Source: Streptomyces vietnamensis
GTDB lineage: Bacteria; Actinomycetota; Actinomycetes; Streptomycetales; Streptomycetaceae
Assembly (NCBI RefSeq): GCF_000830005.1
Contig: NZ_CP010407.1
Span: 8,134,001 to 8,198,000, forward strand
Length of the DNA: 64,000 nt
Direction: 5' to 3'
A program made the position numbers and the translations under genes. The notes beneath the pieces are model-generated. The model did not search any database and was not told the DNA's origin. It saw only the letters and a list, made by a program, of their open reading frames with translations. This document shows, piece after piece, positions 24,710 to 33,401 of the stretch; positions within the stretch are counted from its first letter, which is position 1, and the number at the start of each line of letters is the position of its first letter.

Positions 24710-25759
24710 ATGTCTGCGATCCGCAACCGTTCCACCGCTCTGGCCGCGACCGGCCTCGTGGCCGCCCTCGCCCTGACCGCGTGCTCGACCGGTCAGACGT
24801 CCTCCGGTTCCGGCGGCGGGGACACCAAGCCGGTACAGGGCAAGATCGCTCTGACGTACCTTCAGAAGCAGGGTGACCAGGAGTACTTCATCGGCGAGGC
24901 CGCCGGGGCGAAGGAGAAGGCCGCGCAGCTCGGCATCGACCTCCAGGTCGTCAACCTCGGCAACGACGCCAACAAGACGGTCAGCGAGGTGCAGGCGGCG
25001 ATCGCGCGCAAGAGCAACGGCCTGATCGTCGTCGTGCCCGACCCCGCCGTCGGCCCCCAGGTCGCACAGACCGCCAAGGACGCCAAGGTCGCCCTGCTCA
25101 CCTCCGACGACCAGATCTGCACCACCGGCCCCGACCCCGCCTCCTGCGCCCACGACGCCCTCGTGCCGCGCATCGGCTTCTCCGGCGCGCAGATGGGTGG
25201 CGAGGTCGGCAAGCGGGCCGCCGAGGAGTTCAAGAAGGCGGGCTGGAAGGCGGCCGAGACCCGGACCCTCTCCGCCTGGAAGCAGGACGTCACGGTCTGC
25301 GGCGACCGGGTCAAGGCCGCGAAGACCGCCTTCGCCGCCGGTGCGGGCGCGGCCGTCGAGAACATCGACGTCGCCACCGACAACACCCCCACCGGCGCCC
25401 AGGACAAGGTCGCCGCCACCGTCACCGCCAACCCGGGCGTCAAGCACTGGGTGATCTGGGGCTGCAACGACGAGAACGTGCAGGGCGGCGTCACCGCCCT
25501 GCAGAACGCCGGCATCGACGCCAAGGACATCATCGGCGTCGGCCTCGGCGCCTACCTCGCCTGCAAGGACTGGAAGTCCGGCAAGCCCTCCGGCATGAAG
25601 GCCGCGCTGTTCATCAACGGCAAGGACGTCGGCGCGCTCGCCGTCCAGACCATGTACGACCGCCTGAAGAACGGCAAGGACTTCCCGGCCGAGGCCTTCG
25701 CCCCGACCAAGATGGTCGACGCCGCCACCTGGCAGGCGGCGGGCGTCGGCTGCGCCTGA
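24710..25759 (+). CDS. AraF/RbsB-type sugar-binding lipoprotein (cluster 3)
   Basis: 349 aa pentose/hexose-binding protein. The ATG at 24710 has GGGAGC 5 bp upstream and begins MSAIRNRSTALAATGL with a lipobox LALTAC. The mature part resembles E. coli arabinose-binding protein in several places: YLQKQGDQEYF at the N-lobe, VVVPDPAVGPQ, and GVKHWVIWGCNDENVQGGV. This suggests L-arabinose or the sterically related D-galactose as ligand. It is the first gene of the operon with the ATPase, permease and GH27 genes. Confidence 0.88.
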   Translation: MSAIRNRSTALAATGLVAALALTACSTGQTSSGSGGGDTKPVQGKIALTYLQKQGDQEYFIGEAAGAKEKAAQLGIDLQVVNLGNDANKTVSEVQAAIARKSNGLIVVVPDPAVGPQVAQTAKDAKVALLTSDDQICTTGPDPASCAHDALVPRIGFSGAQMGGEVGKRAAEEFKKAGWKAAETRTLSAWKQDVTVCGDRVKAAKTAFAAGAGAAVENIDVATDNTPTGAQDKVAATVTANPGVKHWVIWGCNDENVQGGVTALQNAGIDAKDIIGVGLGAYLACKDWKSGKPSGMKAALFINGKDVGALAVQTMYDRLKNGKDFPAEAFAPTKMVDAATWQAAGVGCA

Positions 25760-25854
25760 CGGCACCCGCCCGCACGGCCCGGCGCTCCCGGGCCCCTGCC
25801 CTCCGTACGCGCAGCACCGCGCGTCACTCCCGTACGCCCACGAGGTACCCACCG

Positions 25855-27456
25855 ATGACCGCACTCAATGCCCCACCTGCCGGGCCCGGTTCACCACCCG
25901 CCGGAACCGGCCTCACCGCCGACGGTGTGTCGAAGAGCTTCGGCCCTGTCCGGGCCCTCCACGACGTCACCCTCACCTTCCCCCCGGGGCAGGTCACCGC
26001 CCTGATGGGCGAGAACGGAGCCGGGAAGTCGACCCTCCTGCGCATCCTGACCGGCGATCACCAGCCCACCGAAGGGCGTGTCCTGCTCGACGGGAAGCCC
26101 CTCAACCTCACCTCGCCCGTCGACGCCCGCCGCGCCGGCATCCGGATCATCCCGCAGGAACCCGAGATCATCCCGCACGTCTCCGTCGCCGAGAACGTGT
26201 ACGCCGGCTCCCTGCCCCGCCGCGCCGGCCGGCGTCTCGACCGTGCCGAGCTGCGCCGCCGCATCACCGCCGATCTCGAACGGCTCGGCTTCGCCCGCGT
26301 CCTCGACCCCGAGCTGCCCGGCTCCCGGCTGACCGCCGCCCAGCGCCAGCTGGTGGAGATCCTGCGCGCGCTCACTGGGGACATCCCGCCCCGCGTGATC
26401 GCCTTCGACGAGCCCACCTCCTCGCTCTCCGAGCACGAGGCCGAGGCGCTGTTCGCCCTGATCGGGCGCCTGCGCGACGAGGGCATCGCCGTCGTCTATG
26501 TCTCCCACCGGATGAAGGAGATCTTCCGGCTCGCCGACCGGATCGCCGTCCTGCGCGACGGCGCCGTCGCCGGCGTGGTCGACGCGGGCGACACCACCGA
26601 GGACGCCATCGTCCGCATGATGGTCGGCCGCGACCTGTCGGACCTCTTCGTCCGCCAGGAGGTCGCCACCGACCGGGTCGTGCTCGACGTCCACGACCTG
26701 ACCACCGACGACGTCCACGGGATCAGTCTCCAGGTCCGCGCGGGCGAGGTCGTGGCCCTCGCCGGCCTCATCGGCGCCGGACGCTCCGAACTCGCCCACG
26801 CCCTCGCCGGCGACGTCCCCGTGCGCTCCGGGACCATCACGCTGAACGGCGAAAGACTCACCCTGCGCAGCCCGCGCGACGCCATCGCCGCAGGCCTGGG
26901 CCTTGCCCCGGAGGAACGCAAGGCCCAGGCCCTCTTCCTGCACCGGAGCATCCGCGACAACACCGCCCTGGTGAGCTACGCCCGGCTGCGCCGGGGGCGC
27001 TTCGTCAGCCGGACCAGGGAACGCTCGCTCGCCCAGGAGTTCGCCGACCGGCTGCGGGTGCGCGCGCCCTCGATCGAGGCCGAGGTCCGCACCCTGTCCG
27101 GCGGCAACCAGCAGAAGGTCGTCCTCGCCCGCTGGCTGGCCCGCCGCCCCGAACTCCTCATCCTCGACGAGCCCACCCGTGGCGTCGACATCGGGGCCAA
27201 GGCCGAGATCTACCAGATCATCGCCGACCTCGCCCGCGACGGCGTCGCCATCCTGGTCATCTCCTCCGAACTCCCCGAGGTCCTCGGTCTCGCCGACCGC
27301 GTCGTCGTCATGCAGAACGGCCGCGTCACCGGCGAACTCCCGCGCGCCGAGGCCTCCGAGGCGGCGATCCTCGCCCTCGCCATGGCCGACGACCTCGCCA
27401 CCACCGGCCTTGACACCCCGACAGCCACCGACTCCCGGACCGGAGCCCCACGATGA
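25855..27456 (+). CDS. Sugar ABC transporter ATPase, AraG/RbsA type (cluster 3)
   Basis: 533 aa with two fused nucleotide-binding domains, as is normal for this class. The first has Walker A GENGAGKSTLL (residues 52-62), Walker B VIAFDEPTSSL and a degenerate signature. The second has the family-typical altered P-loop GLIGAGRSEL, signature LSGGNQQKVVLARWL and Walker B LLILDEPTRGVD. ATG start 95 bp after the binding protein; its TGA overlaps the permease ATG. It energises uptake of a monosaccharide. Confidence 0.94.
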   Translation: MTALNAPPAGPGSPPAGTGLTADGVSKSFGPVRALHDVTLTFPPGQVTALMGENGAGKSTLLRILTGDHQPTEGRVLLDGKPLNLTSPVDARRAGIRIIPQEPEIIPHVSVAENVYAGSLPRRAGRRLDRAELRRRITADLERLGFARVLDPELPGSRLTAAQRQLVEILRALTGDIPPRVIAFDEPTSSLSEHEAEALFALIGRLRDEGIAVVYVSHRMKEIFRLADRIAVLRDGAVAGVVDAGDTTEDAIVRMMVGRDLSDLFVRQEVATDRVVLDVHDLTTDDVHGISLQVRAGEVVALAGLIGAGRSELAHALAGDVPVRSGTITLNGERLTLRSPRDAIAAGLGLAPEERKAQALFLHRSIRDNTALVSYARLRRGRFVSRTRERSLAQEFADRLRVRAPSIEAEVRTLSGGNQQKVVLARWLARRPELLILDEPTRGVDIGAKAEIYQIIADLARDGVAILVISSELPEVLGLADRVVVMQNGRVTGELPRAEASEAAILALAMADDLATTGLDTPTATDSRTGAPR

Positions 27457-28502
27457 GCACCGCCACCACCCCGAGCGCCTCGCCCGCGCCTGCCCGTTCC
27501 AACACCGGGTCCGCGAGCCGACCCGGCGGTGCACGAGCCGTCCTCGCCTCCGTCGGCGGCCAGAACCTCAGCCTGATCGGCGCCCTCGTCCTCGTCGTCG
27601 TCCTGTTCACCTCGCTCAACGCCAACTTCCTGAGCTGGGACAACATGCGCGTCATCGGCGAGGCGGCCACCATCGCCGGCCTGCTCGCCGTCGTCCAGAC
27701 CGTCGTCATCATCTGCGGCGGCCTGGACATCTCCGTCGGCTCACAGACCGGCCTCGCCTCCGTCATCAGCGCGATGGTCTTCACCTCCGCCGGATCCAGC
27801 GCCCCGCTCGGCATCGCCGCCGCCCTGCTCGTCGGCGCCGCCGTCGGCCTGGTCAACGGAGCGGTGATCATCTACGGCCGGGTCAACCCCACCATCGCCA
27901 CGCTCGCCGGCCTCGCCGCCTACAAGGGCGTCGCCCAGCTCCTGTCCGACGGCCGCGCCCAGGGCTACGTGCTCGGCGACCCCGTCTTCGTCTTCCTCAG
28001 CCGCGGCAGCCTCGCCGGCATCCCGATCATGATCTGGATCCTGGCCCTCGTCGCGGCCGCCGTGCACGTCCTGCTCACCTACACCGACATCGGCCGCAAC
28101 ATCTACGCCCTCGGCGGCAACGACACCGCCGCCCGCCTCGCCGGCATCAACCTCAACAAGTACCTGCTCGCCGCCTACGCACTCACCGGCACCGTCGCCG
28201 CCCTCGCCGGCATCCTGCTCACCGCCCGCACCGGCTCCGGCCAGCCCGTCTCCGGCAGCGAGGGCCTGGAACTCCAGGCCATCACCGCCGCCGCCCTCGG
28301 CGGCTGCGCCCTCAAGGGCGGCAAGGGCACCATCGGCGGCACCCTCCTCGCCGTCGCCCTCCTCGGCACCCTCCAGAACGGCCTCACCATCCAGGGCATC
28401 AACACCTTCTGGCAGAACGTCGCCCAGGGCCTCCTCCTCGTGGCCGCCGTCGTCATCCAGCAGCGCCGCAACCGCGAACGCGCCGTCGGCCTGCCTGCCT
28501 GA
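27453..28502 (+). CDS. Sugar ABC transporter permease, AraH/RbsC type (cluster 3)
   Basis: 349 aa, about nine to ten hydrophobic segments after a basic tail. Typical landmarks are VVIICGGLDISVGSQTGLAS in the first half and NDTAARLAGINLNKY in the cytoplasmic loop, plus GGTLLAVALLGTLQNGL near the end. The ATG overlaps the ATPase stop by 4 bases, so translation is coupled. Forms the homodimeric pore for the AraG-like ATPase. Confidence 0.94.
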   Translation: MSTATTPSASPAPARSNTGSASRPGGARAVLASVGGQNLSLIGALVLVVVLFTSLNANFLSWDNMRVIGEAATIAGLLAVVQTVVIICGGLDISVGSQTGLASVISAMVFTSAGSSAPLGIAAALLVGAAVGLVNGAVIIYGRVNPTIATLAGLAAYKGVAQLLSDGRAQGYVLGDPVFVFLSRGSLAGIPIMIWILALVAAAVHVLLTYTDIGRNIYALGGNDTAARLAGINLNKYLLAAYALTGTVAALAGILLTARTGSGQPVSGSEGLELQAITAAALGGCALKGGKGTIGGTLLAVALLGTLQNGLTIQGINTFWQNVAQGLLLVAAVVIQQRRNRERAVGLPA

Positions 28503-28547
28503 CAGCCGCACGTACCCGTCCCGTTCCTTCACCACGGAGGTCGAACC

Positions 28548-30566
28548 GTGCACACCGCACCACGCTCCCGCGCCCCGCGCAGACGGCTCGCCGTCGGACT
28601 CGCCGGCCTCCTTCTCGCAGGCGGGTCCTTCATGGCGCCTGCCTCCGCGGCCGACGCCCCGGCCCCCGCCACAGTCGACGACGGGCTCGCCCTCACGCCT
28701 CCGATGGGCTTCAACAACTGGAACTCCACCCACTGCCGGGCGGAGTTCGACGAGACCATGGTCAAGGGCATCGCCGACCTCTTCGTCGAGAAGGGCCTGA
28801 AGGCCGCGGGGTACCAGTACGTCAACCTCGACGACTGCTGGGCGCTGCCGGACCGCGACGCCGACGGCAAGCTCGTCCCCGACCCGGTCCGCTTCCCGAA
28901 CGGCATCAAGGCCGTCGCCGACTACGTCCACTCCAAGGGCCTCAAGTTCGGCATCTACACCAGCGCCGGAACCCACACCTGCGACGGCCTCGGATTCCCG
29001 GGCGCGCTCGGCCACGAGTACAGCGACGCCCAGCAGTTCGCCGACTGGGGCGTCGACTACCTGAAGTACGACAACTGCAACAACCAGGGCGTCGACGCGA
29101 AGAAGCGCTACACCGACATGCGCGACGCACTGAGGGCGACGGGGCGGCCCATCGTCTACAGCATCTGCGAATGGGGCGTGAACAGGCCCTGGGAGTGGGC
29201 GTCCGACGTGGGCCACCTGTGGCGGACCACCTTCGACATCAACGACAGCTGGGGCAGCATGCTGTCGATCGCCAAGCAGAACCTGCCGCTCGACGCCTAC
29301 GCCAAGCCCGGCAACTGGAACGACCCGGACATGCTCGAGGTCGGCAACGGCGGCATGACGGACACCGAGTACCGCAGCCACTTCTCCCTGTGGTCCATCA
29401 TGGCGGCGCCCCTGATCATCGGCGCCGACCTCCGAACGGCGGACCGGGCGACGCTCGACATCCTCGGCAACCGCGAGGTCATCGCGGTCGACCAGGACCC
29501 GCTCGGCAAGCAGGGCAAGGTCATCAGCTCCGAGGGCGGCCGGTGGGTGATCGCCAAGCCGATGGCGGACGGCAGCCGCGCGATCGCCCTGTTCAACGAG
29601 ACCGACCGGCCCCAGCGCATCGCGACCACCGCGAAGGCGGCGGGCCTGCCCGGGGCGCGCGCGTACACGGTGCGCGATCTGTGGCAGCACACGAGCCGCA
29701 ACGTCGCCGACACGTTCTCGGCCACCGTCCCCGCCCACGGCACCGTGCTCGTCCGCCTCGCCGCCGACGCGGCCTGGGCGTCGTATCCGCCCGCGGTGGA
29801 ACTGGGCCAGGTCGCCTCCCCGTTCCTCACCGCCGGTACGGAGTCCACCGTGACCACCACGGTGACCGACCTCGGTCGTACGGAGGCGCGCGACGTGTCG
29901 GTACGGCTCTCCGCCCCCGGCGGCTGGAGCGTCGAGCCGGCGTCCGGAACCACCGCGAAGTCCCTGCGGACCGGGGACCGGCTGAGCACCGACTGGCGCG
30001 TACGGCCCCCGGCCGGGACGCCGACCGGCTCGTACGACATGACGCTGACCGCGACGTACACCTCCCGAACCGGCGTCCGGGCGACCAGCACGCTTCCCCT
30101 GCGCGTCACCGTCGCGGTGCCGCCCCCGGGCGGGACGTCGTACCTGAGCGACGCCACCTGGCTGAGCGCCGCCAACGGCTGGGGGCCCGTCGAGAAGGAC
30201 ACCAGCGTCGGTGAGGCCGCCGCCGGGGACGGCAGGCCCCTCACCCTGGGCGGCGTCGTCCACGCCAAGGGCCTCGGGGTCCACGCGTACAGCGCGGTGG
30301 AGTACTACCTCGGCGGCCGCTGCACCTCGTTCTCGGCGCAGGTGGGCCTCGACGACGAGACGGGATCCAACGGGTCGGTGGCGTTCGAGGTCTGGGCGGA
30401 CGGCCACAGGGCGGCGTCCACCGGTGTGCTGACGCACACGACGTCGCCGCAGTCGTTGACCGCCGACCTGGCGGGCGCCGAGACCGTGCGCCTCGTCGTC
30501 ACCGACGCCGGGGACGGCGTGAGCTACGACCACGCGGACTGGGCCGACGCGACGGTCACCTGCTGA
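28548..30566 (+). CDS. Secreted GH27 alpha-galactosidase / beta-L-arabinopyranosidase with NEW3 and NPCBM domains
   Basis: 672 aa. GTG start with GGAGG upstream; signal peptide about residues 1-35. GH27 barrel from about 45 to 330: LTPPMGFNNWNSTHC, YVNLDDCW, nucleophile D175 in YLKYDNC, and acid/base D261 in NDPDMLEVG. A NEW3 domain (about 415-520) and an NPCBM domain (about 528-672, LGVHAYSAVEYYLGG and DHADWADATVTC) follow. It releases terminal alpha-D-galactose or beta-L-arabinopyranose, which differ only at C5. Placement directly after an arabinose/galactose-type importer fits either product; streptomycetes have both activities in this family. Confidence 0.9.
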   Translation: MHTAPRSRAPRRRLAVGLAGLLLAGGSFMAPASAADAPAPATVDDGLALTPPMGFNNWNSTHCRAEFDETMVKGIADLFVEKGLKAAGYQYVNLDDCWALPDRDADGKLVPDPVRFPNGIKAVADYVHSKGLKFGIYTSAGTHTCDGLGFPGALGHEYSDAQQFADWGVDYLKYDNCNNQGVDAKKRYTDMRDALRATGRPIVYSICEWGVNRPWEWASDVGHLWRTTFDINDSWGSMLSIAKQNLPLDAYAKPGNWNDPDMLEVGNGGMTDTEYRSHFSLWSIMAAPLIIGADLRTADRATLDILGNREVIAVDQDPLGKQGKVISSEGGRWVIAKPMADGSRAIALFNETDRPQRIATTAKAAGLPGARAYTVRDLWQHTSRNVADTFSATVPAHGTVLVRLAADAAWASYPPAVELGQVASPFLTAGTESTVTTTVTDLGRTEARDVSVRLSAPGGWSVEPASGTTAKSLRTGDRLSTDWRVRPPAGTPTGSYDMTLTATYTSRTGVRATSTLPLRVTVAVPPPGGTSYLSDATWLSAANGWGPVEKDTSVGEAAAGDGRPLTLGGVVHAKGLGVHAYSAVEYYLGGRCTSFSAQVGLDDETGSNGSVAFEVWADGHRAASTGVLTHTTSPQSLTADLAGAETVRLVVTDAGDGVSYDHADWADATVTC

Positions 30567-30577
30567 CGTACCTCGCG

Positions 30578-31072
30578 TCACCTCCCGGCGCGGCCGCCCT
30601 TCGGTCGCGCCGGGACGCCCGGTCGTGGATACACCCGGGACTGTTTGACGCTGCCGAAGGCGAAGCTCGACTCGATCGACGCGATGCCCGGGATGGCGTG
30701 GATCCGGGTGCGCACGAGGGCCTCGTACGCCTCCAGGCTCTCGATGACGACCCGGAGCAGGTAGTCGCTGCTGCCGGCCATCAGATAGCAGTCCTGGATG
30801 TGATCGATGAGACCGATGTGCTCCTCGAAGACGTTGACGGCCTCGGCGGTGTGGCGCTCCAGCCTGATCCGTACGAAGACGGTGATCGGCAGCCCGAAGG
30901 CGACCTGGTCCACGGTGGCCGTGTAGCCGCTGATCAGGCCCGACTCCTCCAGGCGGCGCACGCGGCGCAGACAGGGGGAGGGGGACAGGCGGATCCGGTC
31001 GGCGAGGTCCTGGTTGGTCAGCCGGCCGTCCGCCTGCAACTCGTGGATGATCTCGAAGTCCACGGCGTCCAT
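30578..31072 (-). CDS. Lrp/AsnC-family transcriptional regulator
   Basis: 164 aa from ATG 31072, chosen because AAGGAG ends 5 bp upstream; the in-frame GTG at 31078 overlaps that site. An AsnC-type winged HTH (MDAVDFEIIHELQADGRLTN, SPSPCLRRVRRLEESGLI) precedes a RAM ligand domain (VFVRIRLERHTAEAV, CYLMAGSSDYLLRVV). Divergent from the EamA transporter/aminotransferase pair and separated from it by inverted repeats, it most likely senses an amino acid and controls that pair. Confidence 0.92.
   Translation of the reverse strand: MDAVDFEIIHELQADGRLTNQDLADRIRLSPSPCLRRVRRLEESGLISGYTATVDQVAFGLPITVFVRIRLERHTAEAVNVFEEHIGLIDHIQDCYLMAGSSDYLLRVVIESLEAYEALVRTRIHAIPGIASIESSFAFGSVKQSRVYPRPGVPARPKGGRAGR
30584..30614 (+). 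terminator. Hairpin after the GH27 operon
   Basis: CCCGGCGCG (30584-30592) pairs with CGCGCCGGG (30606-30614) over a 13-base loop, 18 bp after the GH27 stop. It overlaps the C-terminal codons of the convergent Lrp gene. Confidence 0.5.
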
Positions 31073-31083
31073 CGTCACTCCTT

Positions 31084-31138
31084 GGCAGATTCTGCCCTCA
31101 CGCTATGTCCAGAGGGCAGAACTGGCAATCATCTGCCC
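31084..31138. promoter_or_regulatory. Probable Lrp/AsnC operator region
   Basis: GGCAGATTCTGCC (31084-31096) is a perfect 6-bp inverted repeat around one base. A second, wider repeat GGGCAGA (31114-31120) ... TCTGCCC (31132-31138) lies 18 bp further. Both arms carry the same half-site GGCAGA, as expected for cooperative Lrp-family octamer binding in the divergent promoter. Confidence 0.6.
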
Positions 31139-31220
31139 CCACGCAAGCCCTAGTGTTGCTTATCGGGGCAAACACCGGCTTTCGGTTCCGCCCGTACGTC
31201 GAGAGCGGGAGGAATCGTCG

Positions 31221-32198
31221 GTGGTCGCACCACAATCGGTCGCGTCGGAATCGGAGCGGACGTCAGGGGCGGGGGTGCTCGCCGCCGCCGGTCCCCGGGG
31301 CCTGTCCCCGCAGGGCGTGGGCATGGTCGCGCTGGCGCTCACCGTGATGATCTGGGCCGCGTTCGCCCTCAGCGCCCGTGCTCTGAGCGCCTCCACGCTG
31401 CTGCCCGCCGACGCCGCCCTGCTGCGGTTCGGTGTGCCCCTCGTGGTCCTGGCGCCCGCGCTGTGGCGGCGTCGGCGCCGGCTGGCCGCGGTCCGGCCGG
31501 GCCCCGCACTCAAGATCATCTGTGGTGCGGGGGTGCCGTTCTTCCTCGCCGCCATGTACGGCGGATCGCTGACCTCGGCCGCCTTCGTCGGGGCGATCGT
31601 GCCCGGCATGGTCCCGCTGTTCGTCTCCGCCCTCATGGTCGCCGGCGGGAAGCGCGCGCCGCGCGGGACGCAGGCGGCCGGTCTCGCCCTCATCGTGGCC
31701 GGGGTCGTGGCCCTGGTCTGGCGCTACACCGCCGCCCTCGACGCCGACGTCCTGCTCGGTACGGGAACGCTGCTCGTCGCCAGCGGTCTGTGGGCCCTGT
31801 ACACCGTGGGGCTGCGCGAGGTGGACCTCGACCCCGTCGGGTCGATCGGCCTGCTGTGCCTGCCGTCCTTCGCCGTCATCGGGCTGCTTGCCCTGACCGG
31901 CGTCCTGCCCACCGGGCTCGCCCGGGCGGCCGGCGGCGACATCCTGCTCTTCCTCGTCGTCCAGGGCCTGGGCGTCGGCCTCTGCGCCGGTCTGCTGTAC
32001 GCCTTCGCCATCCGCCGGCTCGGCCCCGAACGCAGCTCGGTCGTCGGCAGCCTCAGCCCGGTCGCCGTCGTCCTGCTCGCCATGCCCCTGCTCGACGAGT
32101 CGCCGACCCTGCCCGTCGTGGTCGGCGTCCCCCTCATCACCCTCGGCGTCGCACTCGCCAACCGGCGCCCCCGAACCAAGGTCTCCCCCGATGCTTGA
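31221..32198 (+). CDS. EamA (DMT) family exporter
   Basis: 325 aa from GTG 31221, which has GGGAGGA 7 bp upstream. Ten hydrophobic segments in two EamA repeats (first from MVALALTVMIWAAFALSAR, second from LLVASGLWALYTVGLREVD). Members export amino acids and other small metabolites. Divergent from the Lrp regulator and overlapping the aminotransferase start by 8 bp, so it is likely an amino-acid exporter induced by its substrate. Confidence 0.88.
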   Translation: MVAPQSVASESERTSGAGVLAAAGPRGLSPQGVGMVALALTVMIWAAFALSARALSASTLLPADAALLRFGVPLVVLAPALWRRRRRLAAVRPGPALKIICGAGVPFFLAAMYGGSLTSAAFVGAIVPGMVPLFVSALMVAGGKRAPRGTQAAGLALIVAGVVALVWRYTAALDADVLLGTGTLLVASGLWALYTVGLREVDLDPVGSIGLLCLPSFAVIGLLALTGVLPTGLARAAGGDILLFLVVQGLGVGLCAGLLYAFAIRRLGPERSSVVGSLSPVAVVLLAMPLLDESPTLPVVVGVPLITLGVALANRRPRTKVSPDA

Positions 32199-33396
32199 GC
32201 TTCTTCCCGCCCCGCCCGTGGACCCGCTGTGGGACCTGGCGGCCGAGTTCGCCGCCGACCCGCGCCCCGAGCGCCTCGACCTCGTCCTCGGCGTCTACCG
32301 CGACGCCACCGGGGTCACCCCGGTCATGGCGGCGGTCAGGGAGGCCGAGATACAGCTGGCGGAACGTTCCGGCACCAAGGAGTACCTCGGCCTGTCGGGC
32401 AACACCGCCTTCAACCGGGCCATGCTGTCGCTCGTGCTGGGCTCCGAGGAGCTCATGGGACGGGCGACGAGCGTCCAGACCGTGGCCGGCACCGGGGCCC
32501 TGCGGCTCCTCGCCGACCTCGTCCAGCAGACGCGCCCCGGCGCCACCGTGTGGATCAGCGACCCCGCGTACGTCAACCACCGCCCCATCCTGGAAGGCGC
32601 CGGGCTCACCGTCCGGACCTACCGGTGGCGCGACGACACCGGCCGACCGGACACCGAGGGCATGCTCGACGACCTGGCCGGCGCACGCCGCGGCGACGTC
32701 GTCCTGCTGCAGGGCTGCTGCCACAACCCCACCGGCGTGGACCCCTCCTCCGGTACGTGGGAGCAGCTCGCCGCACTCGCCGCGGCGAACGGCTGGGTCC
32801 CCTTCGTCGACCTCGCCTACCACGGCCTCGGCGACGGCCTCGCCGCCGACCTGGCACCGACCCGGATGCTGGCCGAACGGCTGCCGGAGGTGCTGATCGC
32901 CGTCAGCTGCTCGAAGAACTTCGGCCTCTACAGCGACCGCACCGGATGCGCCATCGTCCTCGGCTCGTCGAAGCGGACCCTGCGGCACGTCGAGACCGCC
33001 CTGCAGAACGCCGCCCGCACCCTGTACTCGATGCCGCCCGACCACGGTGCCGCGATCGTCGCCACCATCCTGGACGACGAGCACCTGCGGACGGAGTGGC
33101 TCGCGGAGCTCGGCGCGATGCGCCACCGGATCACGGCCAACAGGACCGACCTCGTCGCCCACCTCCGTGCCCTCGGGCACGAGGAGGAGGCCCGGTCCCT
33201 CGCCCGGCAGAAGGGCATGTTCTCGATGCTGCCCCTCACGCCGGACGGGATGCGGCGGATGCGCCGTCAGTCCGGCATCTACGGAACGGCCGCCGGGCGC
33301 ATCAACATCGCGGGCGTCCCCGCGCACCGGATCCCCTTCCTGGCCCACGGCATCGCCACCGCCCTGCAGACGCCCCACACCGCCCGCTCCGTCTGA
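32191..33396 (+). CDS. Aspartate/aromatic aminotransferase (class I, AspC/TyrB type)
   Basis: 401 aa PLP enzyme that moves an amino group between an amino acid and a 2-oxo acid. Family landmarks: LVLGVYRDATGVTPVM at the N-terminus, LSGNTAFNRAM, CCHNPTGVDP for the cofactor ring, FVDLAYHGLGDG, and the Schiff-base lysine K242 in SCSKNFGLYSDRTG. The length is normal. It overlaps the exporter gene by 8 bp, so the two are translated together, and the pair is under the divergent Lrp-type regulator. The substrate is probably an aspartate-like or aromatic amino acid. Confidence 0.9.
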   Translation: MLELLPAPPVDPLWDLAAEFAADPRPERLDLVLGVYRDATGVTPVMAAVREAEIQLAERSGTKEYLGLSGNTAFNRAMLSLVLGSEELMGRATSVQTVAGTGALRLLADLVQQTRPGATVWISDPAYVNHRPILEGAGLTVRTYRWRDDTGRPDTEGMLDDLAGARRGDVVLLQGCCHNPTGVDPSSGTWEQLAALAAANGWVPFVDLAYHGLGDGLAADLAPTRMLAERLPEVLIAVSCSKNFGLYSDRTGCAIVLGSSKRTLRHVETALQNAARTLYSMPPDHGAAIVATILDDEHLRTEWLAELGAMRHRITANRTDLVAHLRALGHEEEARSLARQKGMFSMLPLTPDGMRRMRRQSGIYGTAAGRINIAGVPAHRIPFLAHGIATALQTPHTARSV

Positions 33397-33401
33397 GCGG
33401 T

